This document shows, piece after piece, positions 7,791 through 17,156 of a stretch of DNA of 64,000 nt. Location of the stretch: the NCBI GenBank assembly GCA_000632805.1, contig CP007444.1, positions 62,001 to 126,000 of the forward strand, written 5' to 3'. Below the pieces are notes generated by a model. That model did not search any database and was not told the origin of the DNA. It saw nothing but the letters and a program-made list of their open reading frames with translations. Each line of letters opens with the position of its first letter. Within the stretch, counting starts at the first letter, position 1. Made by a program: the position numbers and the translations under genes. This DNA comes from Dyella jiangningensis (GTDB taxonomy: Bacteria > Pseudomonadota > Gammaproteobacteria > Xanthomonadales > Rhodanobacteraceae).

Positions 7791-10646
7791 ATGAAAGCGA
7801 CCCGCATCAACCAAGTCCACACACGCACGGTGCAAGCCAGGACGCCGCATCTATCCCGCGTGCGCAGCCTGACCTGGTTTGTAATGCTGGCGCTTGACGT
7901 CTCACCGGCTGCCGTGCTCGCCGATCCCGCTGAAGCGCCCGCGGGTCACGCGCTGGCGCCGGCGACGGACGCGGCCGCCGTGGAGTTCAGCAGCGCGTTT
8001 ACCGGTACGAGCCAGTCGGTTGACATATCGCGCTTCGAACGGGGTAACCCGGTGCTGCCGGGCAGCTACAACGTGGATGTCTTCGTCAATGAAGGTCGCG
8101 TTGCGCGCAAGGACATCACGTTCCGCGCCGTCCAGGGAAGGGAGGCTGCAACACCGTGCTTCGACTACGCGACGCTGGTGCAGATGGGCGTGGATACGAA
8201 CCGTCTCGATCCACAAACCGTGAACGCCCAGAGCGTTTGCGTCCCGGTCGAAGCGATCAGCGCCGACGCGACAGCACGGATGGACGTGGGCGAGCTGCGC
8301 CTCGATGTATCCATTCCCCAGGAAGCCCTGCGCCGCCAGGCACGTGGCTATGTCACCCCGGAGTTGTGGGACCAGGGCGAAACGGCATTCCTGCTCGGCT
8401 ACAACTTCAACGCTTATTCGCTCAATCAAAGCTACAGCGGTCCGCGCAGGTCAGGTGGTGGTGCCGCCACCGGCGCCGATGGAAGCCGGGTCGACGTGCA
8501 GGGCCCGCAATACTACATGCCCGGCCCCGGCGGCACTTACGTGCCGAGCGCCACAGGCAGCTACATGCTCGGCATCAACGGCCAGTACGTACCAGTCCAG
8601 CGCGGCACGTTCGTGCCCATGCAAGGCGTCGGCTACGGCGACAACGACGTCGACGCCTATCTGGGCCTGAACCTTGGCATGAATGTCATGGGATGGCGCT
8701 TCCGCAGCCAGGAAACGGCGCAGTGGGACCGGCGTACCGGGCGTACACGATGGACCAACATCAACGCCACGGCCACGCACGACATCACACGATGGAAGGC
8801 GCAGTTCACCATCGGTGATGGATACACGCAGGGCGTGGTGTTCGATACCACGCCATTCCGCGGCATCACCCTATACAGCGACGATCGCATGCTGCCCGAC
8901 TCGCAGCAGGGCTATGCGCCGGTGGTTCGCGGCACGGCCAACACGCAGGCGCGCGTGGAGGTCCGTCAGAACGGCAACTTGCTATACCAGACCGCGGTAG
9001 CCCCGGGCCCGTTCGTCATCGATGATCTGTACGCAACGGGCTACGGCGGCGACCTGACCGTCAGCGTGTTCGAGGCTGACGGCAGCGTGCACGGTTTCGT
9101 CGTGCCTTATTCGGCCGTCCCCATGCTGCTGCGTCCCGGCATCAGTCGCTGGGCCATCACCGATGGCCAGGTGCATAACACCGCGCTGCGCAACGAAAAG
9201 CCCTATTTCGTGGAGGGAACCTACCAGCGGGGCATCAACAACTGGCTGACCGTTTATGGCGGCACGCAGTCCACGTATCGCGACTTGTACCATGCCTACC
9301 TGGGCGGCGCGGCCATCAACACGCCAGTGGGTGCCTTTGCCCTGGATGTCACCCACTCACGCACGAACTTCAAGGGTGCGGACTCCTTGTCCGGTTACAG
9401 CACCCGCGTCTCCTATTCCAAGGCGATCCCGACGTCAGGCACCACGTTCGCACTGGCGTCTTACCGCTATTCCAACGGCAACTTCCTGTCGCTGTCCGAC
9501 GCGGTGGTCACGCAGGACATGATGACGTCGATGCATGCTTCAAGCATCAATGCGATATATCTGATGCGCAGCAAGCAGCGCCTGAACGTCACGATCAACC
9601 AGAACTTCGGTGGAAAGTACGGCCAGCTGTATTTCAACGGATCACGCAACACCTATTGGCAGAACATGCCAAGCGCCACCACGTACCAGCTCGGTTACAG
9701 CAATACCTATCGTCGCGTCAACTTCGGCCTGACAGCCAGTCGCACGTATGCGGAGGGGCCGATGTACAACGGCTCGCGCTACGACACCCAGTTCGGCATC
9801 AACCTATCGATCCCCTTGGGTGGCCCATCATCCCGGAATGCCGCGATGCTGCAGTTGTCGGCGACCCATGATGACGTCATGGGAAGCAACGACCGCGTTG
9901 GCATAACCGGAACGTTCGGCAAGGACAGCGAGTTCAGCTATGGCGCCAACGTGGCATATACCGATTACAGCAATGCCGGTGCGCAGACGAACGCCAGCGC
10001 CACGCTGGCATGGCAGGCGCCTTACGCCAACCTAAATGGTGGCTATTCGTACTCCGACCATTACCAGCAGGCGTCGGTCAGTGCATCGGGTGGCGTCGTG
10101 GTTCACCCTGGCGGCATCACGCTGGCGTCGCAGGTCGATCCTGGGAGCGCCATCGGCATCATCGAGGCGCCGGATGCCAAGGGCGCGCGGGTATCGAGCA
10201 GCGGGCAAACAAAGGTGGATGGCCGCGGCTATGCGGTCGCTTCCAATCTCATTCCGTATCGCATGAACGACGTGACCCTCGATCCCGAAGGAACGTCGAA
10301 CGACGTGGAACTCCAAACAACCCGTCTGCAAGTAGCGCCGCGTGCGGGCGCCGTGGTTCCCCTCAAGTTCGAGACGGTACGCGGCCGTGCCGTATTGATC
10401 CATGCGACGCGGAAAGACGGAGCGGTCGTGCCCTTCGGGGCGGACGTGCTCGATGCCGACGGTCGAAGCATGGGGACGGTCGGCCAGGCCGGACAGTTGT
10501 TCGTGCGGGGCGCGGAAGAAGGCGGCGTGCTGACGGTGCGTTGGGGCAGCAGGGAGGCCGAGAAATGTCACGTCCAGTACACCCTTCCCGCGCGCAGCAA
10601 GAGCGAAGCGTCGGAGATCGCAGCGACCGACGCGGTCTGTCGTTGA
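7791..10646 (+). CDS. Fimbrial outer-membrane usher (FimD/PapC family)
   Basis: 951 residues from the ATG at 7791, chosen because AAGAG at 7775-7779 is 11 bp upstream; an ATG at 7782 is only 2 bp from it. A long signal region ends near AAVLA. The N-terminal domain (SVDISRFERGNPVLPGSYNVDVFVN) binds chaperone-pilin complexes, and a 24-strand barrel with plug (WRFRSQETAQW, GITLYSDDRMLPDSQQGYAPVVRGTA) follows. The C-terminal domains end with a Cys pair (EKCHVQY and DAVCR) typical of ushers. It exports and orders the subunits. The oddity is an insertion of about 65 residues (about 221-286) in the early barrel, rich in Gly and Tyr with repeated Y-V-P/F-V-P motifs. Confidence 0.93.
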   Translation: MKATRINQVHTRTVQARTPHLSRVRSLTWFVMLALDVSPAAVLADPAEAPAGHALAPATDAAAVEFSSAFTGTSQSVDISRFERGNPVLPGSYNVDVFVNEGRVARKDITFRAVQGREAATPCFDYATLVQMGVDTNRLDPQTVNAQSVCVPVEAISADATARMDVGELRLDVSIPQEALRRQARGYVTPELWDQGETAFLLGYNFNAYSLNQSYSGPRRSGGGAATGADGSRVDVQGPQYYMPGPGGTYVPSATGSYMLGINGQYVPVQRGTFVPMQGVGYGDNDVDAYLGLNLGMNVMGWRFRSQETAQWDRRTGRTRWTNINATATHDITRWKAQFTIGDGYTQGVVFDTTPFRGITLYSDDRMLPDSQQGYAPVVRGTANTQARVEVRQNGNLLYQTAVAPGPFVIDDLYATGYGGDLTVSVFEADGSVHGFVVPYSAVPMLLRPGISRWAITDGQVHNTALRNEKPYFVEGTYQRGINNWLTVYGGTQSTYRDLYHAYLGGAAINTPVGAFALDVTHSRTNFKGADSLSGYSTRVSYSKAIPTSGTTFALASYRYSNGNFLSLSDAVVTQDMMTSMHASSINAIYLMRSKQRLNVTINQNFGGKYGQLYFNGSRNTYWQNMPSATTYQLGYSNTYRRVNFGLTASRTYAEGPMYNGSRYDTQFGINLSIPLGGPSSRNAAMLQLSATHDDVMGSNDRVGITGTFGKDSEFSYGANVAYTDYSNAGAQTNASATLAWQAPYANLNGGYSYSDHYQQASVSASGGVVVHPGGITLASQVDPGSAIGIIEAPDAKGARVSSSGQTKVDGRGYAVASNLIPYRMNDVTLDPEGTSNDVELQTTRLQVAPRAGAVVPLKFETVRGRAVLIHATRKDGAVVPFGADVLDADGRSMGTVGQAGQLFVRGAEEGGVLTVRWGSREAEKCHVQYTLPARSKSEASEIAATDAVCR

Positions 10647-10792
10647 GCGAAGCCAAGCAATCGAGCGCGCCTCAAAAGTGCGCGAGAGGAGATAGCGAAG
10701 TGAATTCCAGCAGATTCAACCCTTCGGACGCGGCGGCTGGTTGGTTGGCGCAGTCGAGCGATAGCTCGCCCCGGTCGCCGGGCGGCGTTGCG

Positions 10793-11848
10793 ATGGCTAA
10801 GGAGTGCCTAAGAAGGCGTTCCTGGGCTCATAGCCTCTACATCAAGTTGTTGCTGGTTCTCATGCTGTGCATGGGCTTTCATGCCGCGGCATACGCGTAT
10901 GACTGTTCCGCAACCCCGTTGCCGTTGGCCATCACCTATTCGCCTACCGTGAAGGTGGCGGACAGCCTCATGCCCGGCGACACCATTCCGGGCACGCAGC
11001 GCTCGTTCTCGATTACCGGCAACTGTCGCCTGGGAGCCATCAGCCAACCGGGCGGAGTGACGACCGTTCAGGTGGGCAGCGCAATCGTCGCCTGCACGGC
11101 GGACGGCGGTTCCATCGAATCTCCCGTGGGATCGGGCATCTATACGACGAATGTCACTGGCGTGGGCATGCGGCTTCGCGACGGATCGGGTCAGCCAGTC
11201 ACCGGCGGCACCAGCCAGGCTTGTAACGATCGGATCGGCACCATTCAGGACGGCGGAAATTTTTCGTTCTCGGGAACCTTGGAGCTTGTCCGGATGGCTG
11301 GAACCATTCCAACCAATGCAATGCTGACCGTATCCGCCACGCGGTGGCTGTTTGGCGTGTACAACACCGGCGTGCTGTTGAACGGCGCAAACTCTCAATC
11401 GGCGATGTATCCCTCCGGAAACATCGTGCTCAACGCGCTGGCTTGCTCAGTCAACTTCCCGTCCGTCGTCAATTTGCCCAGCATTTCGCTGAGCGCTCTC
11501 CCTGCTGTCGGGACGGCGGCTGGTGCCAAGCCATTCAATATCGATCTGAGGTGCGACAGCAATGCGACGGTCGGCATCACGGTCGATGCGGCGCCCGGCT
11601 ATTCCGTACAGAGCGCAACGAACGGACTGCTAAACATCCAGACGGGCACGGGCATGGCCGGCGGGGTTGGCGTGCAGGTGCTGAGTTCACAGAAGCTGCC
11701 TCTTGTCTTGCAGGCAAGGGTCGGCATGGGCTCGATTTCCGCCAACGCCACCCAAAGCTATGGCTTTTATGCGCAGTACTTCCGCCTTGGTACGGTACAA
11801 GCGGGCATGGCTACAAGCGCCATGGTGTTTACGTTTGATTACCAGTGA
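10793..11848 (+). CDS. Two-domain fimbrial tip protein / adhesin
   Basis: From the ATG at 10793: 351 residues with basic n-region (MAKECLRRRSWAHSLYIK), hydrophobic core and cleavage near AYAYDCS. The N-terminal half has its own Cys residues (YDCSAT, TGNCRLG, VACTADG, QACNDR) and resembles MrkD/FimH-type receptor-binding domains. The C-terminal half (LACSVNFPSVVNLPSISLSAL onward) is a pilin domain ending MVFTFDYQ, so it can be donor-strand complemented. The likely role is tip adhesin of the fimbria. An in-frame GTG at 10700 has a much better ribosome binding site (AGGAG at 10687-10691) and would add 31 residues before the signal peptide. The start is therefore uncertain. Confidence 0.85.
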   Translation: MAKECLRRRSWAHSLYIKLLLVLMLCMGFHAAAYAYDCSATPLPLAITYSPTVKVADSLMPGDTIPGTQRSFSITGNCRLGAISQPGGVTTVQVGSAIVACTADGGSIESPVGSGIYTTNVTGVGMRLRDGSGQPVTGGTSQACNDRIGTIQDGGNFSFSGTLELVRMAGTIPTNAMLTVSATRWLFGVYNTGVLLNGANSQSAMYPSGNIVLNALACSVNFPSVVNLPSISLSALPAVGTAAGAKPFNIDLRCDSNATVGITVDAAPGYSVQSATNGLLNIQTGTGMAGGVGVQVLSSQKLPLVLQARVGMGSISANATQSYGFYAQYFRLGTVQAGMATSAMVFTFDYQ

Positions 11849-11996
11849 CCTACCTCACGCCCGGTGCTTTCACGGGGCGGGCAAGCCAATCCTTGGCCCA
11901 GCCAGCCATTCGTCCTCTATCCGTCGAGGGCGGCCGCATTCCATGGGGAATAGGGCGCAACGTGACCCCACCCGTGCAGCAGGTGGCAGTCCTTGT

Positions 11997-12704
11997 TCAA
12001 TACCTGCGATAGAGCAGATCCCACACACCGTGGCCTAGCTTGAGGCCGCGGCGTTCGAAGTGGGTCTCGATGCGCCAGTCGGGTTTTTCCGCATATTGGC
12101 CCGCGCCGATGATATTGCGCCATGCGGGGGCGGCTTCCATCACTTCGAGCATGTGCTCGGCGTAGGGCTGCCAGTCGGTCGCCAGGTGCAGCAGGCCATC
12201 TGGCGCCATGCGTGACGCAAGCAGGGCAACGAATTCAGGCTGGATGATGCGGCGCTTGTTGTGTCGCTTCTTGTGCCAAGGGTCCGGAAACCAGATGCGT
12301 GCTTCGGCGAGCGTGCCTTCGGGAATCTCGTTTTCGAGCACTTCCACGGCGTCATGCTTGTACAGGCGCACGTTCTGCGCATCGCGAGCGGCCAGCGCAT
12401 TCATCAGGCGGCCGACGCCCGGGCCATGCACCTCCACGCCGATAAAGTTGCGAGCGAGGTCGTGTTCGCTCGCCCATGCCAAGGCTTCACCGTTGCCGAA
12501 GCCGATTTCCAGGACGAGAGGAGCCGGACGGCCAAAACGCTCGGCGTAGTTCTGCGGCGTTCCCGAGTAATCGATGCCGAAGCGCGCCCAGTGTTCGTCG
12601 AAGGCGCGTTGCTGCGCCGGGGTCATGCGGCCTTCGCGCAGCACGAAGCTGCGGATGCGGCGCATGTATTCGGGCTTGCTGGCGTCGTCGTGATCGTGGG
12701 TCAT
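11997..12704 (-). CDS. trmB: tRNA (guanine-N7-)-methyltransferase
   Basis: 235 residues. TrmB uses SAM to methylate N7 of G46 in the tRNA variable loop. The SAM-binding motif [14 protein letters not shown] and the family-specific [21 protein letters not shown] are intact, as is the substrate-region start [17 protein letters not shown]. Length is normal. It is the last gene of thiS-thiG-trmB on the minus strand; a hairpin with a short U-run lies between thiG and trmB, so part of its expression may be independent. The start is the ATG at 12704. Confidence 0.96.
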   Translation of the reverse strand: MTHDHDDASKPEYMRRIRSFVLREGRMTPAQQRAFDEHWARFGIDYSGTPQNYAERFGRPAPLVLEIGFGNGEALAWASEHDLARNFIGVEVHGPGVGRLMNALAARDAQNVRLYKHDAVEVLENEIPEGTLAEARIWFPDPWHKKRHNKRRIIQPEFVALLASRMAPDGLLHLATDWQPYAEHMLEVMEAAPAWRNIIGAGQYAEKPDWRIETHFERRGLKLGHGVWDLLYRRY

Positions 12705-12721
12705 GCGGGGTCCGGATAAAA

Positions 12722-12750
12722 ACTTTCCGCCCGACAGGCGGTCGGGCGGA
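12722..12750 (-). terminator. Hairpin with short U-run between thiG and trmB
   Basis: CCGCCCGAC (12727-12735) pairs perfectly with GTCGGGCGG (12741-12749) around a 5-nt loop. Read on the minus strand the stem is followed by AAAGTTTTT. It could be a weak terminator or attenuator after thiG, reducing read-through into trmB. Confidence 0.55.
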
Positions 12751-12810
12751 TGAACACTGCGATCTGCTTTGACGGTGTGGCCGAGTTGGCCACGCCGTCA
12801 GCGAGAACCT

Positions 12811-13611
12811 TCAGCCGATGGTGCCGTCGATCGGGCTGGACGCGGATGCAAAGCGCTTGCGCGGGATGCGGCCGGCTTTGAAGGCGGCACGGCCTGCCTG
12901 GATCGCCAGTTTCATCGCATGCGCCATCAGCACCGGATCCTTGGCGCCGGCAATGGCCGTATTCATCAGCACGCCGTCACAGCCCAATTCCATCGCGATG
13001 GCCGCGTCGGAGGCCGTGCCCACGCCGGCATCGACGATGATCGGCACTTTGGCGTTCTCGATGATCTCGAGCAGGTTGTAGCGGTTCTGGATGCCCAGGC
13101 CCGAACCGATCGGTGCGGCAAGCGGCATCACCGCCACGCAGCCGATATCTTCCAGACGCTTGGCGAGGATCGGGTCGTCGCTGGTGTAGACCATGACGTC
13201 GAAGCCATCGGCGACCAGTATTTCGGCCGCTTTCAAGGTTTCCACCACATCGGGGAACAGCGTGCGCTGGTCGCCGAGCACCTCGAGCTTCACCAGCTTG
13301 TGGCCGTCGAGCAGTTCGCGCGCCAGTTTGCAGGTGCGCACGGCGTCGACCGCGTTGTAGCAGCCGGCCGTGTTCGGCAGCAAGGTGAATTCCTCGGGCG
13401 GGAGCGCGTCCAGCAGATTCGGCTGGCCAGCATCCTGGCCGATATTCACGCGGCGGATCGCCACGGTGACGATCTCCGCACCGGCAGCCTGGGAGGCGCA
13501 GCGGGTTTCGTCGAAGTCCTTGTACTTGCCGGTGCCGGTGAGCAGGCGGGAGCCATAGCTCTTGCCGGCAATGATCAACGGGTCGGCGGAATCGAACGTC
13601 TTGGTGTTCAT
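12811..13611 (-). CDS. thiG: Thiazole synthase
   Basis: 266 residues from the ATG at 13611 ([21 protein letters not shown]). ThiG makes the thiazole phosphate of thiamine from deoxyxylulose phosphate, dehydroglycine and ThiS thiocarboxylate in the cytoplasm. Family motifs are intact: [22 protein letters not shown], the segment LVKLEVLGD carrying the Schiff-base lysine, and the phosphate-binding [19 protein letters not shown]. It follows thiS by about 60 bp, so its sulfur-donor partner is encoded directly upstream. An upstream in-frame ATG at 13674 would overlap thiS and is not needed. Confidence 0.96.
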   Translation of the reverse strand: MNTKTFDSADPLIIAGKSYGSRLLTGTGKYKDFDETRCASQAAGAEIVTVAIRRVNIGQDAGQPNLLDALPPEEFTLLPNTAGCYNAVDAVRTCKLARELLDGHKLVKLEVLGDQRTLFPDVVETLKAAEILVADGFDVMVYTSDDPILAKRLEDIGCVAVMPLAAPIGSGLGIQNRYNLLEIIENAKVPIIVDAGVGTASDAAIAMELGCDGVLMNTAIAGAKDPVLMAHAMKLAIQAGRAAFKAGRIPRKRFASASSPIDGTIG

Positions 13612-13670
13612 CGTGTGTCTTCGGGCTGCGCGCGGCGCCGGAGGGCGTCGCAAGTGGCGGGCTGCGGCGA

Positions 13671-13871
13671 TCAACCGCCGCCGATGGCGTGGACGATCTC
13701 TACCCGGTCGCCCTCGCCAAGCACGTGGCTGGTGTGCTGGCTGCGGGAAACAATCTGGTGATTCACTTCCACGGCGACGCGTCGGCCGCCGTAACCGGCG
13801 TCCTGCAGCAACTGGGCGACGGTCGTGGCGGGAGCGCAGTCGCGCGGACTGCCATTGAGCGTGATGTGCAT
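13671..13871 (-). CDS. thiS: Sulfur carrier protein ThiS
   Basis: 66 residues, a ubiquitin-like beta-grasp protein that carries sulfur as a C-terminal thiocarboxylate for thiazole formation. It starts [14 protein letters not shown] and ends [10 protein letters not shown], supplying the required C-terminal Gly-Gly. It sits directly upstream of thiG on the same strand. Only about 45 bp separate its start from the terminator of the preceding gene, leaving little room for a separate promoter and none for a TPP riboswitch. Confidence 0.93.
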   Translation of the reverse strand: MHITLNGSPRDCAPATTVAQLLQDAGYGGRRVAVEVNHQIVSRSQHTSHVLGEGDRVEIVHAIGGG

Positions 13872-13915
13872 CCGCACATTGTAGCGCCTGCGGCGCGGGA
13901 TGCCCGAATCACACA

Positions 13916-13941
13916 AAAAAAGCCCGGCATGGCCGGGCTTT
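13916..13941 (-). terminator. Rho-independent terminator of the DUF6600-like gene
   Basis: AAAGCCCGGC (13919-13928), loop ATG, GCCGGGCTTT (13932-13941). On the minus strand the stem is followed by a run of seven U, directly after the stop codon at 13948. Confidence 0.9.
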
Positions 13942-13947
13942 GGGTGG

Positions 13948-16335
13948 TCAGTTGTGCTGCTCGTCCTTCTTCGGTGGGCGGCGATCTTCATGTGCGGCCG
14001 GTGGCCGCTGTTGCGGCGGATTCTGGGCGGGACGTTGCTGCGGCGGTGGTTCGGCGCGGGGCGGCTCGTATCCGCGGGGCGGCTGGTAAGTCCGCTGCGG
14101 TGGAGCTTCCCGTGGTTGCGGCATTTCCCTCGGAGGCTGCATTTCGCGCTGCTGCGGCATCTCGCGCGGTGCCTGCATTTCACGCGGCGATGGCGCTTCG
14201 CGCGGTGGCTGCATCTCGCGAGGTTGCTGGACAAAACGCGGCTGTTGGCTTTCCGGGCGGGGCGCCGCGCTCTCGCGCTGGAAGCGCTGGGCGTTGTCCT
14301 GGTTCGGTATCGACCGCGGATTTTCCTGTTGCGCCGGAGTCGCCCGCTCGAAGCGTGGCGTGTTCGGCAACGTGCCCGTCTGCGGCTGAGCACGCATGGC
14401 ACGGTCAGCGTCGGCATTGGGAATGTAGCTCACGCCAGGACGAGGTTGGTTGCCCGGATTGGGTCGCTCGTTCGGTGGCATCCGGCCTTCGCCACCCTGC
14501 GGCCGGGCGAACCTTGCCGAGGGGAGCTCACCCGGTCGCATGGCATTGGATTCGTCAACGGGCGCTCCCTGTCGACGCATATCGGGTGCACCCGAACGGT
14601 TATCCGCCGGCTGCGGTCGATTGAAACGAGAGGGCGTTTCGGCGTTTGGAGCGGCTGGCTGGTTTTCTCCAGGGCGCGCGCTGCCGTTGCCGCGATTCAC
14701 CGAGAAGGCGCGTTCGTCGGGCGGGTTCGCCGTACGGCCCGGTGCGCCAGGGCGGCCGGCCGCGGCCGGTCCATTGAGCAGGCGTACATTGGTCGGAGTC
14801 GGTGCATTGCGCGGTGCGGCCGCATTGACCGGACCCGCTGGGCGGCCGGCAAACGGCATGGCCGGCGCGTTGCGTGCCACGACTTCTCGATTGAAACCTC
14901 CCGTCGGGAGGGTGCGGCCGTTGCCGTTGCGCGGTGGCACGAAGCTCGCGCGGCCCGGCTGCACATCGATGCCCCGCGCCATCACTGGCGCATTGGCGAA
15001 GTGGCGTGGATCCACCGACATCATGTGTCGTTCGGCGTTGCGGGCCGACGCGAAGTCCTGTCGGGACATGGCCGTGACGGCACGCGGCGCTTCGCGGTTG
15101 AAGTACCGCTCGTTCGGCATCGGCCGGCCTTCGCGGAAGTAGTTGTAGTGGTTGTTGATGTTGTTGATCACCACCTGGCGGTTGTTGCGCACGTAGATGT
15201 TGGTGATGTTGACGTTCGTGTAGTAGCCGCGGCTGGCGCGGTACCACGGGTTGTAGACCTCACCCGGGCCCAGCGGGAACCAGCCCACCGGCGCGGCACC
15301 GATGCCCACCGACACACCGAACCCGGCGCCGCCGACGAAGGCAACGAGTGCCGGCGCGTAGACCGGCCGCACCGACACCGGGCCGGGCACCCAGCACCAG
15401 CGGCTGCGTACATACGCCCAGCGGCCGTAGTGGTAGGGCGCGAAGCCCCATGGAGAGTCATCGACCCATGTCCAGCCCCACGGGCCGACGTAAGCCCAAT
15501 GGCCATCGCGGTAGGGCGCCCAATCGGCTGCGACATGGCTCGGATACCAGACCTGGCCGTACTCGGGATCGGCCTGCCAATTGCCGTATTGATCCAGGTC
15601 TTGGTAGCCCACCACTTCGTTGGAGACGTAGCGACCCGTGTCGGACGTCGCATAGCGCCGATCGCGACTGTTGCACCAGGCATCGAAGTCGTCACCGCCG
15701 TCGGTGTCGCTGATGGACACGTTGTTCAGCGACGAATCCGCGAATTCGTAGGTGCGTCCGCCAACCAGGGGGCGCTGGGCGCCGCCCTCACCATAGACCG
15801 TGGCGCGGCCATCGATGTCGGTGATGCGTGTGGATTTGCCGTCGTCGCTGATGTCTACACGGTATGTGCCGGGCTGGTCGACCACCAGCGCCACGGTGGG
15901 GGTATCGATCTCGTAGCTTTGACCCTCGGCCAGCCCGCGTACCGAAAGATTGAGCGTGCCCTGGGTGAGTTCCACCTGGCTCAGCTGATCGTTGAGCGTC
16001 AGGAAACCGAAGTCCGTGTCATCGGCGATGCGCAGCGTGCCGCCGCCGAGTTCGAGTTCGGCGCGGCCGGCGTGGCCCGTGGAGAGGCGGTCGCCCGTGG
16101 TCAATGGCCGGTTGAGACTGGCGTCGCCCCAATCCTTTTCACCGGATGGAAGCAGGCTCACGTCGCCGGTGCGATAGGACAGGCGTGCGGCGCGGGAAGG
16201 GGGATCGCCGGCGCCGCCATCATCGGGAGCCATCTGGGTTTGCGCCTGCGCCAGGCAGCTGGCACAGGCCAGCAGGGCCACGGCCATCCATCGCCAACGC
16301 CGTGGCGATGCAAGCAAGGTGGAAAGCGCATGCAT
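13948..16335 (-). CDS. Large secreted FecR/DUF6600-like protein with Pro/Arg-rich C-terminal repeats
   Basis: 795 residues from the ATG at 16335, chosen for GGAG eight bases upstream. A signal peptide ends near CLAQAQ. Residues about 45-200 form a FecR-like beta domain (RLSYRTGDVSLLPSGE, GDRLSTGHAGRAELEL). A Trp/Tyr-rich segment follows (WYPSHVAADWAPYRDGHWAYV, WGWTWVDDSPWGFAPYHYGRW) that matches the DUF6600 type. The C-terminal third is low complexity, rich in Pro, Arg, Gln and Asn, with PREM/PREA units repeated about ten times near the end. A periplasmic or surface location is likely; function unknown. High GC leaves long open frames on the opposite strand that are not genes. Confidence 0.85.
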   Translation of the reverse strand: MHALSTLLASPRRWRWMAVALLACASCLAQAQTQMAPDDGGAGDPPSRAARLSYRTGDVSLLPSGEKDWGDASLNRPLTTGDRLSTGHAGRAELELGGGTLRIADDTDFGFLTLNDQLSQVELTQGTLNLSVRGLAEGQSYEIDTPTVALVVDQPGTYRVDISDDGKSTRITDIDGRATVYGEGGAQRPLVGGRTYEFADSSLNNVSISDTDGGDDFDAWCNSRDRRYATSDTGRYVSNEVVGYQDLDQYGNWQADPEYGQVWYPSHVAADWAPYRDGHWAYVGPWGWTWVDDSPWGFAPYHYGRWAYVRSRWCWVPGPVSVRPVYAPALVAFVGGAGFGVSVGIGAAPVGWFPLGPGEVYNPWYRASRGYYTNVNITNIYVRNNRQVVINNINNHYNYFREGRPMPNERYFNREAPRAVTAMSRQDFASARNAERHMMSVDPRHFANAPVMARGIDVQPGRASFVPPRNGNGRTLPTGGFNREVVARNAPAMPFAGRPAGPVNAAAPRNAPTPTNVRLLNGPAAAGRPGAPGRTANPPDERAFSVNRGNGSARPGENQPAAPNAETPSRFNRPQPADNRSGAPDMRRQGAPVDESNAMRPGELPSARFARPQGGEGRMPPNERPNPGNQPRPGVSYIPNADADRAMRAQPQTGTLPNTPRFERATPAQQENPRSIPNQDNAQRFQRESAAPRPESQQPRFVQQPREMQPPREAPSPREMQAPREMPQQREMQPPREMPQPREAPPQRTYQPPRGYEPPRAEPPPQQRPAQNPPQQRPPAAHEDRRPPKKDEQHN

Positions 16336-16576
16336 GGAATTCTCCGCAACATGGCGCGATGCCCGCGCGCCGGCAGGTGTCCTGTTCCGTAAAACGCATG
16401 AGCGCACCCGGACGTCGACGTACGCATTATGCGGACCGTCGGTCGGGCGCTAGCAAGGACTCGCCAGGCTTTGCGTCTTCAATGATTCAGCGGGCCGCCA
16501 TGTCCGGTTCATGCGGTGTTGAACTGCATGGACAGTTCCAAAATTCCGGGATACCGGGTTACCATCGCCCGACGAC

Positions 16577-16650
16577 GCGGGTGTAGCTCAATGGTAGAGC
16601 TGTAGCTTCCCAAGCTACTGACGAGGGTTCGATTCCCTTCACCCGCTCCA
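16577..16650 (+). tRNA. tRNA-Gly (anticodon CCC)
   Basis: A 74-nt cloverleaf with encoded CCA. The acceptor stem GCGGGTG (16577-16583) pairs with CACCCGC (16640-16646), discriminator U, CCA at 16648-16650. The anticodon arm GTAGC-TTCCCAA-GCTAC gives CCC, reading GGG codons. The T-arm contains GGTTCGATTCC. It lies between the DUF6600-like gene and rimB. Confidence 0.97.
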
Positions 16651-16700
16651 ACTCGACCCCCCGAGCTCCCTTACACGTAACCCTGCGGCGTGCGCTGATA

Positions 16701-17156
16701 ATGGCGGATGTGATCACCCTCGGCTGGCGGGAGCGTTTGGCGTTGCCGGCACTCGGCATCGGCCTGCTCAAGGCCAAGCTCGATACCGGGGCACGCAGCA
16801 GCTCGTTGCATGTGGACGCGCTGGAGAGTTTCGAGCGCAATGGCGACACTTGGCTGCGTTTCGCGGTGAACGTGGGCGGGCGCCACCGTGTGGCGATTGC
16901 CTGCGAAACCCCTGCACTCGACCGCCGTGCCGTGACCGATACGGGTGGCCGGCGGACGCTGCGGTGGTTCATACGCACCGATGTGCTGTTGGCGGGTAAG
17001 CGAGTCGCGGTCGACATCAATTTGACTGATCGTCGCCATATGCTGTTTCCCATGCTGCTGGGGCGTACCGCGCTGGAAGGACGCTTCGCGGTCGACCCTG
17101 CTCTTTCCTATACACAGCCGCGACCGGTGCTGGTCGACCCCATGGGTGTTTCATGA
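16701..17156 (+). CDS. rimB: RimB-type retropepsin-like protease (RimK-associated)
   Basis: 151 residues of the family long annotated as ATP-dependent zinc protease (DUF785). It resembles a single-domain retroviral-type aspartic protease: [13 protein letters not shown] carries the D-T-G triad near residues 27-29. In systems where it has been studied, RimB trims the poly-glutamate tails that RimK adds to ribosomal protein S6. The genes overlap by 4 bp (ATGA at 17153), which supports co-translation and a shared job. The start is the ATG at 16701, just after tRNA-Gly, without a strong ribosome binding site. Confidence 0.88.
   Translation: MADVITLGWRERLALPALGIGLLKAKLDTGARSSSLHVDALESFERNGDTWLRFAVNVGGRHRVAIACETPALDRRAVTDTGGRRTLRWFIRTDVLLAGKRVAVDINLTDRRHMLFPMLLGRTALEGRFAVDPALSYTQPRPVLVDPMGVS

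Noticed and set aside
13872..13947. TPP riboswitch upstream of thiS
   Set aside because: Only about 45 bp separate thiS from the preceding terminator, too short for the roughly 100-nt aptamer, and no THI-box sequence was seen.
13900..16392. 830-codon open frame antisense to the DUF6600-like gene
   Set aside because: Composition is Arg/Ala/Gly-rich without any domain, it runs through the terminator at 13919-13941, and the minus-strand gene has signal peptide, RBS and family features.
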